NCBI RefSeq assembly: GCF_050269735.1
Contig: NZ_JBNNIX010000006.1
Coordinates: 62,001-126,000 of the forward strand
Source of the DNA: Paenisporosarcina sp050269735
Lineage (GTDB): Bacteria > Bacillota > Bacilli > Bacillales_A > Planococcaceae
DNA length: 64,000 bases
Direction of reading: 5' to 3'
Shown here: one piece after another, positions 1 to 9,066 of the stretch
How the letters are laid out: each line of letters starts with the position of its first letter
How positions within the stretch are numbered: position 1 is the first letter of the stretch
The notes under the pieces: generated by a model
Told to the model about the DNA's origin: nothing
Databases searched by the model: none
What the model saw: the letters and a program-made list of their open reading frames with translations, nothing else
Position numbers and translations under genes: made by a program

Positions 1-17
1 AAGGATGGCACTTCTTT

Positions 18-980
18 TTATAATATGGAATTTTTTAATAAAACTCTCCCCGTGATAAATTCCAACCACGCATACACGCCTGTTTTGACCGTTGCGCTTG
101 TCGCTACGTCGCGTGATGGATCTAGACAGACAAAATCAATATGTCTGACCGCATCGTGTTGACCGATTCTCACTAAACTTTGGAACAACTCCTCCGCTGT
201 CATGCCTCCTGGTGTGGAAGCGGGCACACCTGGTGCAACCGCAATATCCAAAACATCCATATCGACAGTTACATATACGCGGTCTACTCTTTTTACTAAT
301 TCCTTTAACTGTTCTTCGACGCACTGAGCCACCCCTAGCTCACGTGCTTTTCGCAAAGTAATCATACGAATGCCGTGTTTCTTCGCATACTCCACCAACG
401 GAGCTGCATTGAAGTACCCGTGCAGGCCAATGTTGACAACATCTTCCCCGCGGACAATTTCACCGTCAATTAGTTGACGAATGGGCGTACCGTTTGCAGG
501 TCCCAAATCAGCTGGATCGCGTACGTCCAAATGGGTATCCAGTTGTAAGATGCCGATTCGCTCGTCCGGGTAGGCTTTCTTAAGACCTCTAACCGCACAT
601 GCAGTAACGGAATGATCGCCGCCTATTAAGCACGTTGTGGACTGATTAAACACGCTGACTAATTCAGTCGTTGTTTCTTCAATGCGTTCATGCGACAACA
701 AAATATCCGTTGTATGCATTAGGACATCTCCCGCATCACGAACGGTGTATCCTGACAAATCTAAGTCCTCGTCCAAGTTATAAGTTGAGAACCCTTTCCA
801 TAATTTACGAAATTCGAGTGGATATAAAGAAGCTCCAGAAACACTAATGGATGATCGGGAAATTGGTGCTCCATAGACCACCATGTCTGGAGACTGTTCA
901 TATAGCGGTTTTACCCACTGATGAACGAAGTCTCCAGAAGTATCGCGCCATGACCATTCAGGTGGTTGTAAGTATTTCAT
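18..980 (-). CDS. hutG: Formimidoylglutamase HutG
   Basis: Ureohydrolase (arginase-fold) enzyme hydrolysing N-formimidoyl-L-glutamate to glutamate and formamide, the last step of histidine degradation in Bacilli; cytosolic. The 320-residue length fits HutG. The two-manganese site is visible: GGDHS (residues about 121-125), the D-x-H-x-D run DTHLD near 149, and DMDVLD near 243. It abuts hutI: the hutI stop and the hutG start sit back to back (TAAATG), so they are translationally coupled. Third gene of hutU-hutI-hutG. Agmatinase or proclavaminate amidinohydrolase are alternatives by fold, but the operon decides for HutG. Confidence 0.95.
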   Translation of the reverse strand: MKYLQPPEWSWRDTSGDFVHQWVKPLYEQSPDMVVYGAPISRSSISVSGASLYPLEFRKLWKGFSTYNLDEDLDLSGYTVRDAGDVLMHTTDILLSHERIEETTTELVSVFNQSTTCLIGGDHSVTACAVRGLKKAYPDERIGILQLDTHLDVRDPADLGPANGTPIRQLIDGEIVRGEDVVNIGLHGYFNAAPLVEYAKKHGIRMITLRKARELGVAQCVEEQLKELVKRVDRVYVTVDMDVLDIAVAPGVPASTPGGMTAEELFQSLVRIGQHDAVRHIDFVCLDPSRDVATSATVKTGVYAWLEFITGRVLLKNSIL

Positions 981-2234
981 TTAACCCACCACCTGTATGC
1001 CTTTTTTCCACACTGAGCCAACGTGGTTCACACCGAAAAGATACTGTAACTCCTGGTAGTTGGACACATTCCACATCACGACATCTGCTTGTTTTCCTGC
1101 TTCCAATGAACCGACTTTCTCTTGCATGCCAATGGCACATGCTGCGTTCATCGTTGCCGCAACTAAAGCTTCTGCCGGTGTTAAGCGCATGGAGATGCAA
1201 GCCAAATTCATGACTAGCGGCATGGAGGTTGTAGGTGAAGACCCCGGGTTACAGTCTGTCGAGATTGCTACTGCAACACCCGCATCAATCATCGCTCGAC
1301 CTTTCGCCGCTTCTTCACGTAAATACAATGCTGTCGCTGGCAACAGACAGGCAATGACCCCTGCTTCCGCCATTAAACGCACACCTTCAGTAGAGGCTTT
1401 CAATAGATGTTCCGCTGAAATTGCTCCGACTTTTGCAGCTAATTCCGCTCCACCATACGACTCAATTTCATCGGCATGAATTTTCGGAATCAAGCCGAGT
1501 TCTTTGCCCGCTTTCAAAATACGTTCAGACTGCTCAGGAGTGAATACCCCCACTTCACAAAAAACATCGTTAAAGACAGCCAGTTTTTCTTCCGCCACTT
1601 TCGGAATCATTTCATTTATCAAAACATTAATATACTCGTCTTCGCGGCCCTTATATTCCTGAGGAACCGCATGACCACCCATAAAAGTGGGAACTAAATC
1701 AATTGGATGCTGGTCGTTCAACCGTTTCATTACACGAAGTTGTTTCAATTCTGTTTCCAAGTCGAGCCCGTAGCCACTTTTGCCTTCCACAGTTGTGACG
1801 CCATGGGCTAGAAACGAGTCCAGGCGGCGCGTTGTCTGCGCCACCAGCTCCTCTTCGGAAGCGTCGCGCGTCATACGAGTCGTTGCATGAATACCACCAC
1901 CAGCATTCATGATTTCCATATATGTGGCACCTTCAAGACGCATTTCGAATTCACGTTCACGACTTCCGCCATAGGCCACGTGCGTATGAGGGTCGACTAA
2001 ACCAGGTGTTACCAAACGGCCGGTCGCATCGATGATATCCGCTTCATGTGCACGTGATCCATACAATGCTTCGAGCTCGGACGTCGTGCCGACCGTGACT
2101 ACTTTACCGTTTTCCATCCACACACTGCCATCTTCAATTAACCCGAGGTCAGACATTCCTTCCCGAACACGGGGAGCATTTTCACCGGCTACCGTTACAA
2201 GTTGTGCCGCATTTTTTATCCAAACTGGTCTCAT
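981..2234 (-). CDS. hutI: Imidazolonepropionase HutI
   Basis: Amidohydrolase-superfamily enzyme converting 4-imidazolone-5-propionate to N-formimidoyl-L-glutamate. The 417 residues are full length. The metal site motif DPHTHVAYGG (about residues 81-90) and the later HADEIESYGGAELA segment (about 253) are typical of HutI. The start overlaps the end of hutU by four bases (ATGA), and hutG follows directly, so the three genes form one coupled operon on the minus strand. Confidence 0.96.
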   Translation of the reverse strand: MRPVWIKNAAQLVTVAGENAPRVREGMSDLGLIEDGSVWMENGKVVTVGTTSELEALYGSRAHEADIIDATGRLVTPGLVDPHTHVAYGGSREREFEMRLEGATYMEIMNAGGGIHATTRMTRDASEEELVAQTTRRLDSFLAHGVTTVEGKSGYGLDLETELKQLRVMKRLNDQHPIDLVPTFMGGHAVPQEYKGREDEYINVLINEMIPKVAEEKLAVFNDVFCEVGVFTPEQSERILKAGKELGLIPKIHADEIESYGGAELAAKVGAISAEHLLKASTEGVRLMAEAGVIACLLPATALYLREEAAKGRAMIDAGVAVAISTDCNPGSSPTTSMPLVMNLACISMRLTPAEALVAATMNAACAIGMQEKVGSLEAGKQADVVMWNVSNYQELQYLFGVNHVGSVWKKGIQVVG

Positions 2235-3904
2235 TTTTCAGACCCCTTTAGCATCGGAATGTTAACACCTTTTTCGCGCGCTGTTTCAATCGCCAAATCA
2301 TATCCCGCATCTACATGACGGACGATGCCCATTCCAGGATCTGTCGTTAATACACGTTCCAAACGAACTTCCGCTTCTTTCGTACCGTCCGCTAAAATGA
2401 CCATCCCTGCATGAATGGAGTAACCCATGCCAACGCCACCGCCATGATGAACGGATACCCATGTTGCACCACCTACTGCATTGACCATTGCGTTCAATAT
2501 TGGCCAATCCGCTACAACGTCCGAACCATCTTTCATCGCTTCTGTTTCACGATTCGGTGAAGCTACTGATCCTGAGTCCAAATGGTCACGGCCGATAACG
2601 ATTGGTGCACTTAATTCGCCGCTTGCCACCATATCGTTAATGATTTTCCCGAAACGCGCACGTTCGCCATAACCTAACCAACAAATACGTGAAGGAAGTC
2701 CTTGGAATTGGATTTTCTCCTGCGCCATTTTAATCCAGTTACATAAATGTTTGTTGTAGCTGAACTCGCGCAAAATAACTTCGTCTGTTTTACGAATATC
2801 TTCCGGGTCACCTGACAGTGCTACCCAACGGAATGGTCCTTTTCCTTCACAGAACTGTGGTCGAATGTATGCCGGAACGAATCCTGGGAAATCAAATGCG
2901 CGTTCAAAGCCTTCATCTTTTGCGACTTGACGGATGTTGTTGCCGTAATCGAATGTAATGGCGCCTTTATCCATCATCTCGACCATTGCAGAAACATGCT
3001 TGGCCATGGATGCTTTTGAAAGTTTGACGTACTCGGTCGGATTTTCCGAACGAAGCTTCGCTGCTTCTTCCAAAGACATTTTTGATGGAATGTAGCCGTT
3101 TAATGGGTCATGCGCAGAAGTTTGATCCGTTAACACATCTGGAATGAAGCCACGAGCGATCATTTCCGGAAGGACGTCTGCTGCATTGCCAAGCAATCCA
3201 ATTGATAAAGCTTTCCCTTTCGCTTTTGCTTCTTCAGCCAAACGTATCGCTTCATCTAATGAATCTGTTTTCACATCTGTATAGCGCGTTTCAATACGTC
3301 GATCGATGCGCGTTTCGTCCACTTCAATCCCGATACATACACCACCAGCCATTGTTACCGCTAAAGGTTGAGCTCCGCCCATTCCTCCAAGCCCTGCTGT
3401 CAATGTAATAGTACCTTTCAATGATTCTCCGAAATGTTGTTTCGCCAGTTCAGCAAAAGTTTCGTACGTCCCTTGTACAATTCCTTGCGAACCAATATAA
3501 ATCCAGCTACCTGCCGTCATTTGGCCGTACATCATCAAGCCTTTTTTATCGAGCTCGTGGAACGTTTCCCAGTTCGCATACGCTGGTACAATATTTGAAT
3601 TGGCAATCAACACACGTGGTGCATCTGTATGTGTTTTGAAAATCGCCACCGGTTTTCCGGATTGAACAAGCAACGTTTCGTCATTTTCCAACTCTTTTAA
3701 TGAACGCACAATCGCGTCGAAGCTTTCCCAGTTACGCGCAGCTTTACCGATTCCTCCGTATACCACTAAATCTTCTGGATGTTCTGCCACGTCCGGATGT
3801 AAATTATTGCTTAACATACGAAGTGCCGCTTCTTGTTGCCATCCTTTTGTGTTTAATTCTGTTCCTCTATATTGAATCACTCTATCTGATGTATTCGCTT
3901 TCAT
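2231..3904 (-). CDS. hutU: Urocanate hydratase HutU
   Basis: NAD-dependent urocanase converting urocanate to imidazolonepropionate; cytosolic, about 557 residues, the usual length. Recognisable by the N-terminal RGTELNTKGWQQEAALRML segment, the glycine-rich NAD segment around TAGLGGMGGAQPLAVTMAGG (about residues 168-187) and the conserved C-terminal part with SVHHGGGVGMGYS. Two ATG codons lie six bases apart; I chose the second because it is nine bases from the GGGGG ribosome site, while the first (at 3910) is only about three bases away. It is the first gene of the operon; histidase (hutH) and the HutP regulator are not upstream of it, where a DUF378 gene lies instead. Confidence 0.95.
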   Translation of the reverse strand: MKANTSDRVIQYRGTELNTKGWQQEAALRMLSNNLHPDVAEHPEDLVVYGGIGKAARNWESFDAIVRSLKELENDETLLVQSGKPVAIFKTHTDAPRVLIANSNIVPAYANWETFHELDKKGLMMYGQMTAGSWIYIGSQGIVQGTYETFAELAKQHFGESLKGTITLTAGLGGMGGAQPLAVTMAGGVCIGIEVDETRIDRRIETRYTDVKTDSLDEAIRLAEEAKAKGKALSIGLLGNAADVLPEMIARGFIPDVLTDQTSAHDPLNGYIPSKMSLEEAAKLRSENPTEYVKLSKASMAKHVSAMVEMMDKGAITFDYGNNIRQVAKDEGFERAFDFPGFVPAYIRPQFCEGKGPFRWVALSGDPEDIRKTDEVILREFSYNKHLCNWIKMAQEKIQFQGLPSRICWLGYGERARFGKIINDMVASGELSAPIVIGRDHLDSGSVASPNRETEAMKDGSDVVADWPILNAMVNAVGGATWVSVHHGGGVGMGYSIHAGMVILADGTKEAEVRLERVLTTDPGMGIVRHVDAGYDLAIETAREKGVNIPMLKGSEK

Positions 3905-4046
3905 TTTCATTCGCCCCCTTATTAATATCTTTATTGTATCGTGAAAGTTCTGATAATTTATTATAATTTAGATTGATTTTTACGTTTTGTTGACTTGATT
4001 CTCTAATTTTTATAGGTTTTTATAATTTATTGACTTAAGAACAAAC

Positions 4047-4077
4047 AAAAAAGACCGATTGAGATATCGGCCTTTTC
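4047..4077 (-). terminator. Intrinsic terminator after the DUF378 gene
   Basis: On the minus strand a stem AAAAGGCCGAT / ATCGGTCTTTT with a short loop is followed by a T run. It lies just downstream of the DUF378 stop. Confidence 0.7.
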
Positions 4078-4096
4078 GGATTAATTTTGGAGTTTG

Positions 4097-4291
4097 TTAA
4101 GAAACTTTTTTGAATAATGTTAAACAGTATAGAGCAGCAATTCCGACAAGTACATAAACAACTCGAGCGATGGCAGTATCCATACCGCCGAAGATTCCGC
4201 CGACTAGATCCCATTGGAATAAACCGAAAAGCAACCAGTTTAACCCCCCGATAATAACAAGTAAAAGTGCGATAACGTTTAAGTTTTTCAC
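4097..4291 (-). CDS. DUF378 small membrane protein
   Basis: A 64-residue protein with two predicted membrane helices, around residues 5-22 and 38-58, and the DUF378 signature GGLNWLLFGLFQWDLV followed by a second helix ending in a short lysine tail. The function of the family (B. subtilis YuzA type) is unknown. The start is GTG, ten bases after AAAGGAG. A sigmaB-like promoter lies upstream (see 4333-4358), so general stress control is likely. It stands alone and is not part of the hut operon. Confidence 0.85.
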   Translation of the reverse strand: MKNLNVIALLLVIIGGLNWLLFGLFQWDLVGGIFGGMDTAIARVVYVLVGIAALYCLTLFKKVS

Positions 4292-4332
4292 TTCTGTCCA
4301 ACTCCTTTCGTTTTATAATGTACACCTTTTGT

Positions 4333-4358
4333 ATAACCATTATATAACGAGCGTAAAC
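4333..4358 (-). promoter_or_regulatory. Candidate sigmaB promoter of the DUF378 gene
   Basis: On the minus strand GTTTAC, 14 bases, GGTTAT: five of six bases match each half of the sigmaB consensus GTTTAA-N13-15-GGGTAT. It is located about 40 bases upstream of the start codon. Confidence 0.5.
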
Positions 4359-4418
4359 ATTATAGAATAAATGAATGTGCTACTAATTTTATTTATTTTA
4401 AAAATCGATTCTTCTGCC

Positions 4419-5864
4419 CTAATTTAATCGAAATTGGGACGGCGTTTGTCCAGTTGAAGCTCTGAATTTCGCATTGAAATAAGATTGATGTGTAAAGCCG
4501 GCCAAACGCGATACTTCCTCTAAAGAAGCGTTTGTTTCTTTTAATAAACGTTTTGCTTCTCCAATTCGAATCTCCTGCAGTGTGTCCCTGAATTTCTTGC
4601 CAGTGCTTTTGGAAAACCTTCTACTTAACGTGCTTTTATTCATTTGCAATACATCTGCACAAGCTGCCAAATTCCAATTCGAGTCCCAATAATTTGATTC
4701 CATCATGGTTCTGACTTTATCGGAAAAATTAGAAGTCCCTGATTCTCCAAGACTCGTTTCTTTCATTAAATCCGCTGTGAAGCTACCGAAGTTTTGTATG
4801 ATGTGGTACATCACTGGCTCGCGGACGATGTCTTGAAACAGTTGATGGTAATTTTTTTCAAGCGGTCCATTTTGTATTGAATTGGCCGACATATATCTTC
4901 TGATTTGTGCCAGAACGCTGGTCAAACGAATTCGAACCATTTCAGGATCCGGATAAGGTGCCTCAATGGTGAGGAAGTCTTGTTCCAACCACTGTCGAAT
5001 CGCCTTAATATCCTGTTTGCCTAACATTTCAATCCACATGCGCTGCTCAATCGGAGATAAAAAAGGATCCATCTCGCGCCACGTTAAATCTTCTGTCTCC
5101 ATGGACAAAATATCGTATCCATCATAAAAAATCCGTTCTTGGAAGCGACGCATTTTTTGATACAGCGAACGAATATCTACGTCGCCATGTGATTCGTATA
5201 GGTAAATAGACAATAAAGTATGAGATTGGCGTTTCCATGAAGCGTAAAATGCCAGATAAGCCTCCTGCAGACTTTCTTGTTCAGTCAATCGGTGAATAAC
5301 GAGAACGAAATCGGTAAATGGGAATAGTTCCACGTGCGAAGGAAATGCGAACTCTTCCAAAGCTTGAACCAATTGGGTTCCCTGCGCTCGATTCGCAGGT
5401 ACAATTGCAGTCAAAAGTAAAGGTGTACTTGGGTAAGTTTCAGCCAACAATAAATCTTCATATGTAACTTGCGAATTCTGAACTGAATCCAATTGAGGTG
5501 TCTTTTTCTTTTCATTGCGCAAACGAAAACGCGCTTGCTGGATATGTTTGATTAAATGTTCAGGCTGGAAAGGACGGAATAATAAATCCTCCGCTTTATG
5601 CTGGAGTGCGCGGTATGTTGTCTGAAATGTCCGATCCGAGGATAACCCTAGCCACCTTGCGCCTGATGGCAATAGAATTTCTTCCGGTACTGACCATAAA
5701 TCCATATCAATTACATAAAAATCAAATTCCTTTGAATGCATATCTTTTTGTAATTTACTAATCGAATCCCCAGACTCCACAAAAACGTCCCGAAGCTGAG
5801 ATGTAATCATCCACTTCAGGCCTTGTGCTTCAAGTGAGTCCTTCGTCAGAACATATACATGCAT
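4419..5864 (-). CDS. AraC-family regulator with receiver-like N-terminus
   Basis: A 481-residue transcription regulator. Residues 1-115 look like a response-regulator receiver fold: an acidic pocket with VIDMDL near residue 52 and an LFRPF segment near 97 where receivers normally have a K-P pair, so the conserved lysine is replaced by arginine. A long middle domain has no motif I know. The last 100 residues are an AraC double helix-turn-helix with RRFSKSTGKKF and the closing signature LAGFTHQSYFNAKF. The ribosome site is GAGGGG before ATG. It is divergent from the PadR gene. Target genes and signal are not evident; it resembles YesN-type regulators but has no partner kinase here. Confidence 0.8.
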   Translation of the reverse strand: MHVYVLTKDSLEAQGLKWMITSQLRDVFVESGDSISKLQKDMHSKEFDFYVIDMDLWSVPEEILLPSGARWLGLSSDRTFQTTYRALQHKAEDLLFRPFQPEHLIKHIQQARFRLRNEKKKTPQLDSVQNSQVTYEDLLLAETYPSTPLLLTAIVPANRAQGTQLVQALEEFAFPSHVELFPFTDFVLVIHRLTEQESLQEAYLAFYASWKRQSHTLLSIYLYESHGDVDIRSLYQKMRRFQERIFYDGYDILSMETEDLTWREMDPFLSPIEQRMWIEMLGKQDIKAIRQWLEQDFLTIEAPYPDPEMVRIRLTSVLAQIRRYMSANSIQNGPLEKNYHQLFQDIVREPVMYHIIQNFGSFTADLMKETSLGESGTSNFSDKVRTMMESNYWDSNWNLAACADVLQMNKSTLSRRFSKSTGKKFRDTLQEIRIGEAKRLLKETNASLEEVSRLAGFTHQSYFNAKFRASTGQTPSQFRLN

Positions 5865-6032
5865 AAGAAAACCCCTCTTTCACCAGCTCTGTAAAAGCTC
5901 AGTAAACAGTTTAGTTTTAGGTAAGAATATACGTTTATTGTCATGTCTGCGTTCATCATAAGCAAGAACTTTTAAAGATTTGGTAAGTAATCGAGCACTC
6001 ATTTCAAAAATTAATGATTATTTTTTAGTACC

Positions 6033-6061
6033 TTGCATAGAATAATACCGTGTGATATATT
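6033..6061 (+). promoter_or_regulatory. SigmaA promoter of the padR operon
   Basis: TTGCAT, a 17-base spacer, then TATATT, about 50 bases before the padR start codon. The rest of the 245-base divergent gap between the AraC and PadR genes shows no further clear element. Confidence 0.55.
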
Positions 6062-6110
6062 GTTCCAAATAGTACTGTTTATTAATTAGTAGTGGAAGGA
6101 GGGGTTAAAG

Positions 6111-6452
6111 ATGAATATTCAATTCAAAAAAGGAGTTCTTAATCTTTGCGTACTTGTGTTATTAGATCAAAAAGATCGATACGGATACGAACTTGTACAA
6201 AAAATCTCAGATCAAATCTCGATTTCCGAGGGATCTGTCTATCCATTATTAAGACGTTTGACTAAGGAAGGTTATTTCACGACATATTTACAAGAGTCCA
6301 CGGAAGGTCCTTCGCGTAAATATTATAAGCTGACCGATTTAGGAAGGTCGTATTTACAGGAACAATTAAATGAATGGAAAAGCTTCACAAACGGAGTTAA
6401 TACTTTAATTGAGGAGAGTGTGAAAGATGACGGAACAACAATTTCTAAATGA
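6111..6452 (+). CDS. PadR-family transcriptional regulator
   Basis: A 113-residue winged-helix repressor of the PadR family. It shows the typical start FKKGVLNLCVLVLLDQKDRYGYEL and the wing segment ISEGSVYPLLRRLTKEGYF (residues about 40-58), followed by RKYYKLTDLGR. The strong GGAGGGG site precedes the ATG. Its end overlaps the start of the HAAS/DUF4097 gene by 26 bases, a common pair in Bacilli in which PadR controls an envelope-stress type membrane or surface operon, normally including itself. Confidence 0.92.
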   Translation: MNIQFKKGVLNLCVLVLLDQKDRYGYELVQKISDQISISEGSVYPLLRRLTKEGYFTTYLQESTEGPSRKYYKLTDLGRSYLQEQLNEWKSFTNGVNTLIEESVKDDGTTISK

Positions 6453-7473
6453 ACTTGAAATGGCTTTAACTAAACTTCCTTCCGAAGAAAGAAATGATAT
6501 TTTCCAGGATATTAAAGAGTATTTTAAGGATGGTCGTGAAGACGGGAAATCCGATAGCGAAATCGCCGCATCCCTTGGCTCTCCAAAACAAATTGCCGAA
6601 GAACTTCTTGCCAATTATGTTCCTGAGAAGACAGAGCCAACTACAGCTACGAAAAAGATAAAAATTACGGATACTACATTCACTAAAGTGGACATGAACA
6701 TCCATTTCGGTGCGCTGAATGTGTACCCATCCGAAACAGAAGATACAATCGTTGAACTGGTCAATGGAAATGAAAAACTTGAATTAACCGCAGAAGTTAA
6801 AGGAGATACGCTGAAGATTAAATTAAGAGAAGCGAAATTCAGATTCCTAAGCTTCCTTTTCATTGGCAAAGGTGTGCAAGTAAATGTTGCGCTTCCTGCT
6901 AAAATGTATTCGAGCATTTTGATGAAAACGGATAACGGCAGCCTAGTTGCGGAAAAACTTCTTGGAAAAACGATGGCGGCAACTTCAGACAATGGAAGCA
7001 TTAAACTAAAAGCATTGGCAGCAACCAACCTGGATGTAGAAACAGACAATGGCCGGATTACAATCGAAAAAGTACAAACCAATTCCCTCTCGGCCAAGAC
7101 GGACAATGGGCGTATCGAATTGCGTCATATCGATGCTGATCAAGTACACACTGAAACAGACAACGGACGAATCGAGATGGATTACGTGAATGGGAAAATT
7201 ACCGGTAAAACGGATAACGGTCGCATTTCACTTTTCACAACCTCTCTTGATCGTATGATTGATTTAGAAACCGACAATGGCAGTATATCGGTCGTAACCG
7301 AACATAATCCAACCGACGTAACCATTCGTGCAACGGTTGACCATGGGAAAATTGATGTATTCGGTGAAAAGAATTCCCGTACTACTTTCGGAAGCGGAAC
7401 AAATACGGTTCAACTTTCAACGGATAACGGAAAAATAACTGTCTATAAGAAAGAAGTAAGCGTTCCTGTTTAA
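6427..7473 (+). CDS. HAAS-domain protein with DUF4097 beta-solenoid
   Basis: A 348-residue protein. Residues 1-60 form a HAAS (DUF1700) helical domain with the KLPSEERNDIFQDIKEYF pattern. The rest is a DUF4097/DUF4098-type repeat region: nine turns of about 20 residues, each carrying T/S-D-N-G (one reads D-H-G), expected to fold as a beta-helix. Unlike many relatives there is no clear membrane helix between the two parts, only a moderately hydrophobic LSFLFIGKGVQV stretch near residue 140. The ribosome site GAGGAG lies inside padR, so translation is coupled. The role is unknown; related proteins sit in PadR-controlled operons and may act as anti-sigma or envelope-sensing factors. Confidence 0.82.
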   Translation: MTEQQFLNELEMALTKLPSEERNDIFQDIKEYFKDGREDGKSDSEIAASLGSPKQIAEELLANYVPEKTEPTTATKKIKITDTTFTKVDMNIHFGALNVYPSETEDTIVELVNGNEKLELTAEVKGDTLKIKLREAKFRFLSFLFIGKGVQVNVALPAKMYSSILMKTDNGSLVAEKLLGKTMAATSDNGSIKLKALAATNLDVETDNGRITIEKVQTNSLSAKTDNGRIELRHIDADQVHTETDNGRIEMDYVNGKITGKTDNGRISLFTTSLDRMIDLETDNGSISVVTEHNPTDVTIRATVDHGKIDVFGEKNSRTTFGSGTNTVQLSTDNGKITVYKKEVSVPV

Positions 7474-7535
7474 ATTTTAATAAGATGACGTTTTCCTTTT
7501 AGTAGTAGTCCAAATAAAAGTAAGCAAATAACATC

Positions 7536-7568
7536 AAAAAACTCAGAGTTTATACGCTCTGAGTTTTT
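7536..7568. terminator. Bidirectional terminator
   Basis: Stem AAAAAACTCAGAG / CTCTGAGTTTTTT with an 8-base loop; it serves the PadR operon on the plus strand and the convergent cupin gene on the minus strand. Confidence 0.8.
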
Positions 7569-7582
7569 TATGTATCAGCTTC

Positions 7583-8137
7583 TTATTTTGTGTATTTTGG
7601 ATATGTAGCTTTATAACCAATTAATTTACCTATCGGGTTTAGTGCAAAAAACATACATCTTTGTACTGGTATAGGTGGTTTTGCAAGCCATGCGTGATTC
7701 TTAAATTGTTGAGACATAACAGATAGTTGAAGAAGATTCGGTAAACCCTTTTTATCTGACTTTCCATCCCTCGCTAGACCAAACATCGTTTCAAACATTT
7801 GCTCCCACTGAAGGGCTGGACGGAATAGTAAGCGACAATGTAATTCATCCTCACCATCATTTACCCAAATATGAGGTGTTCCTGCCTTCACCGTTGTTTT
7901 AAACCCTTTTTCACCAATCGTTTTTTCACCTTTGATAAATAATGCTAGTTTACCTGATATGACCTCAAATTCTTCATCTTGTTTTGGGTGAATATGTTCT
8001 GCCGCAACGAATCCCCCTGGCTTAACAAATAAGTCAAACTCTAAAAGTTCGCCATTGGTATCTTGTGCTGTTTGGAGAAACACGATTTTTTCTCCCGTAA
8101 CTGGATTTTCAATTACATCTCCCTTTATGGCCACCAA
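7583..8137 (-). CDS. Cupin-domain protein
   Basis: A 184-residue protein with one cupin barrel: G-x-x-x-A-x-H-x-H-P-x-x-x-E (VAAEHIHPKQDEEFEVISG, about residues 39-57) and a second motif ending in GTPHIWVN near residue 86. The C-terminal 60 residues (containing LLQLSVMSQQFKNHAWL) resemble cupin proteins with a helical tail seen across Bacteroidetes and Firmicutes. Substrate is unknown. Start codon uncertain between TTG (8137) and GTG (8134), both after GGGGGATAGGC. Confidence 0.75.
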   Translation of the reverse strand: MVAIKGDVIENPVTGEKIVFLQTAQDTNGELLEFDLFVKPGGFVAAEHIHPKQDEEFEVISGKLALFIKGEKTIGEKGFKTTVKAGTPHIWVNDGEDELHCRLLFRPALQWEQMFETMFGLARDGKSDKKGLPNLLQLSVMSQQFKNHAWLAKPPIPVQRCMFFALNPIGKLIGYKATYPKYTK

Positions 8138-8271
8138 GCCTATCCCCCTTGATTATTGTAAAGGCTGACATTCTTCAACTATTTATAAACTTCTTAAATC
8201 ATCCTTTATTTATTATCATATTGAACTACCCTGTACCTTCAGTACAATAACCTCACAAAAAGGGCACCATC

Positions 8272-8451
8272 CTAATCATCCGAGAATACCTTGAGACCAA
8301 CTGCCCCCACTGTCAGGGTAACTGCAATTACGGTTATCACAAATAAAAGGTCACCCGCTGTATTTGCATTATCCTCTACAATATAAAGCCATATGATCTC
8401 AACAAATAATATTAAAAGCCAAACGAAATATAATTCTTTAACCTTTTTCAT
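8272..8451 (-). CDS. Small two-helix membrane protein
   Basis: A 59-residue hydrophobic protein starting MKKVKELYFVWLLILF with two membrane helices (about residues 8-25 and 32-53). I chose this ATG because AAAGGGGGAG lies seven bases ahead; an in-frame upstream start at 8505 has no ribosome site. No family recognised. Confidence 0.6.
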   Translation of the reverse strand: MKKVKELYFVWLLILFVEIIWLYIVEDNANTAGDLLFVITVIAVTLTVGAVGLKVFSDD

Positions 8452-8507
8452 ATTTCTCCCCCTTTGCGAATTACGTTGTAAATAAGCCCTTTCAAAACAA
8501 CACAAAG

Positions 8508-8545
8508 AAGCAGTTTAAATAAGAAGCTGATCAAACTGCTTTGTT
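8508..8545. terminator. Possible terminator between YkuD and small membrane protein genes
   Basis: AAGCAGTTT pairs with AAACTGCTT across an 18-base loop, with T-rich tails on both sides. It probably ends the ykuD-like transcript. Confidence 0.4.
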
Positions 8546-8577
8546 GTTTGTTATCTAATTGACTTTTTTACTTTGCA

Positions 8578-8913
8578 TCAAGCGTGTATATAGACATTTG
8601 TTCCGATTGGCACGAATGTGGAAAGCTCCGTCACGTCTTCGTTATACATCCTAATACATCCATGCGAAACTTCTTTGCCAATAGATGAGGGATTATTTGT
8701 TCCATGTATGCCATAATGCGGTTTAGATAAACCCATCCACAACACCCCATACGGGCCACCCGGGTCGTATTCTTTGTTCACCACAATATAATTTCCTTTT
8801 GGTGTAGGTGTTAACACTTTCCCCACTGCGATCGGATATGTCTTCAATAATATACTGGCATCGTAAAGTTTTAGCTGTCGTTTACTCACACTGACATCAA
8901 TCCAAACCACCAT
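8578..8913 (-). CDS. L,D-transpeptidase, YkuD domain only
   Basis: A 111-residue minimal YkuD catalytic domain. The catalytic motif is present: HGTNNPSSIGKEVSHGCIRM (residues about 75-94), with the active-site cysteine in SHGCIR. There is no signal peptide and no LysM domain, unlike B. subtilis YkuD (about 160 residues), so export and wall anchoring are not obvious; the family makes 3-3 peptidoglycan cross-links or tailors wall peptides. Ribosome site TAGGAG eight bases before ATG. Confidence 0.85.
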   Translation of the reverse strand: MVVWIDVSVSKRQLKLYDASILLKTYPIAVGKVLTPTPKGNYIVVNKEYDPGGPYGVLWMGLSKPHYGIHGTNNPSSIGKEVSHGCIRMYNEDVTELSTFVPIGTNVYIHA

Positions 8914-9026
8914 AATCCCAACTCCTAAAACTGACTTACTTTAGGTATATGGAATGGCTGGTGGATATGACCTTATTTCGGTTAGATAGTAGCTAAAATC
9001 TATGCAGCAATCGTTCATTTTCTAAC

Positions 9027-9061
9027 AAAAAAGCAACTCCATTATCGAAGTTACTTTTTTA
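9027..9061. terminator. Terminator after the DinB gene
   Basis: Imperfect stem AAAAAGCAACT / AAGTTACTTTTTT, with T runs on both strands, just beyond the DinB stop. Confidence 0.55.
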
Positions 9062-9066
9062 TCTCC

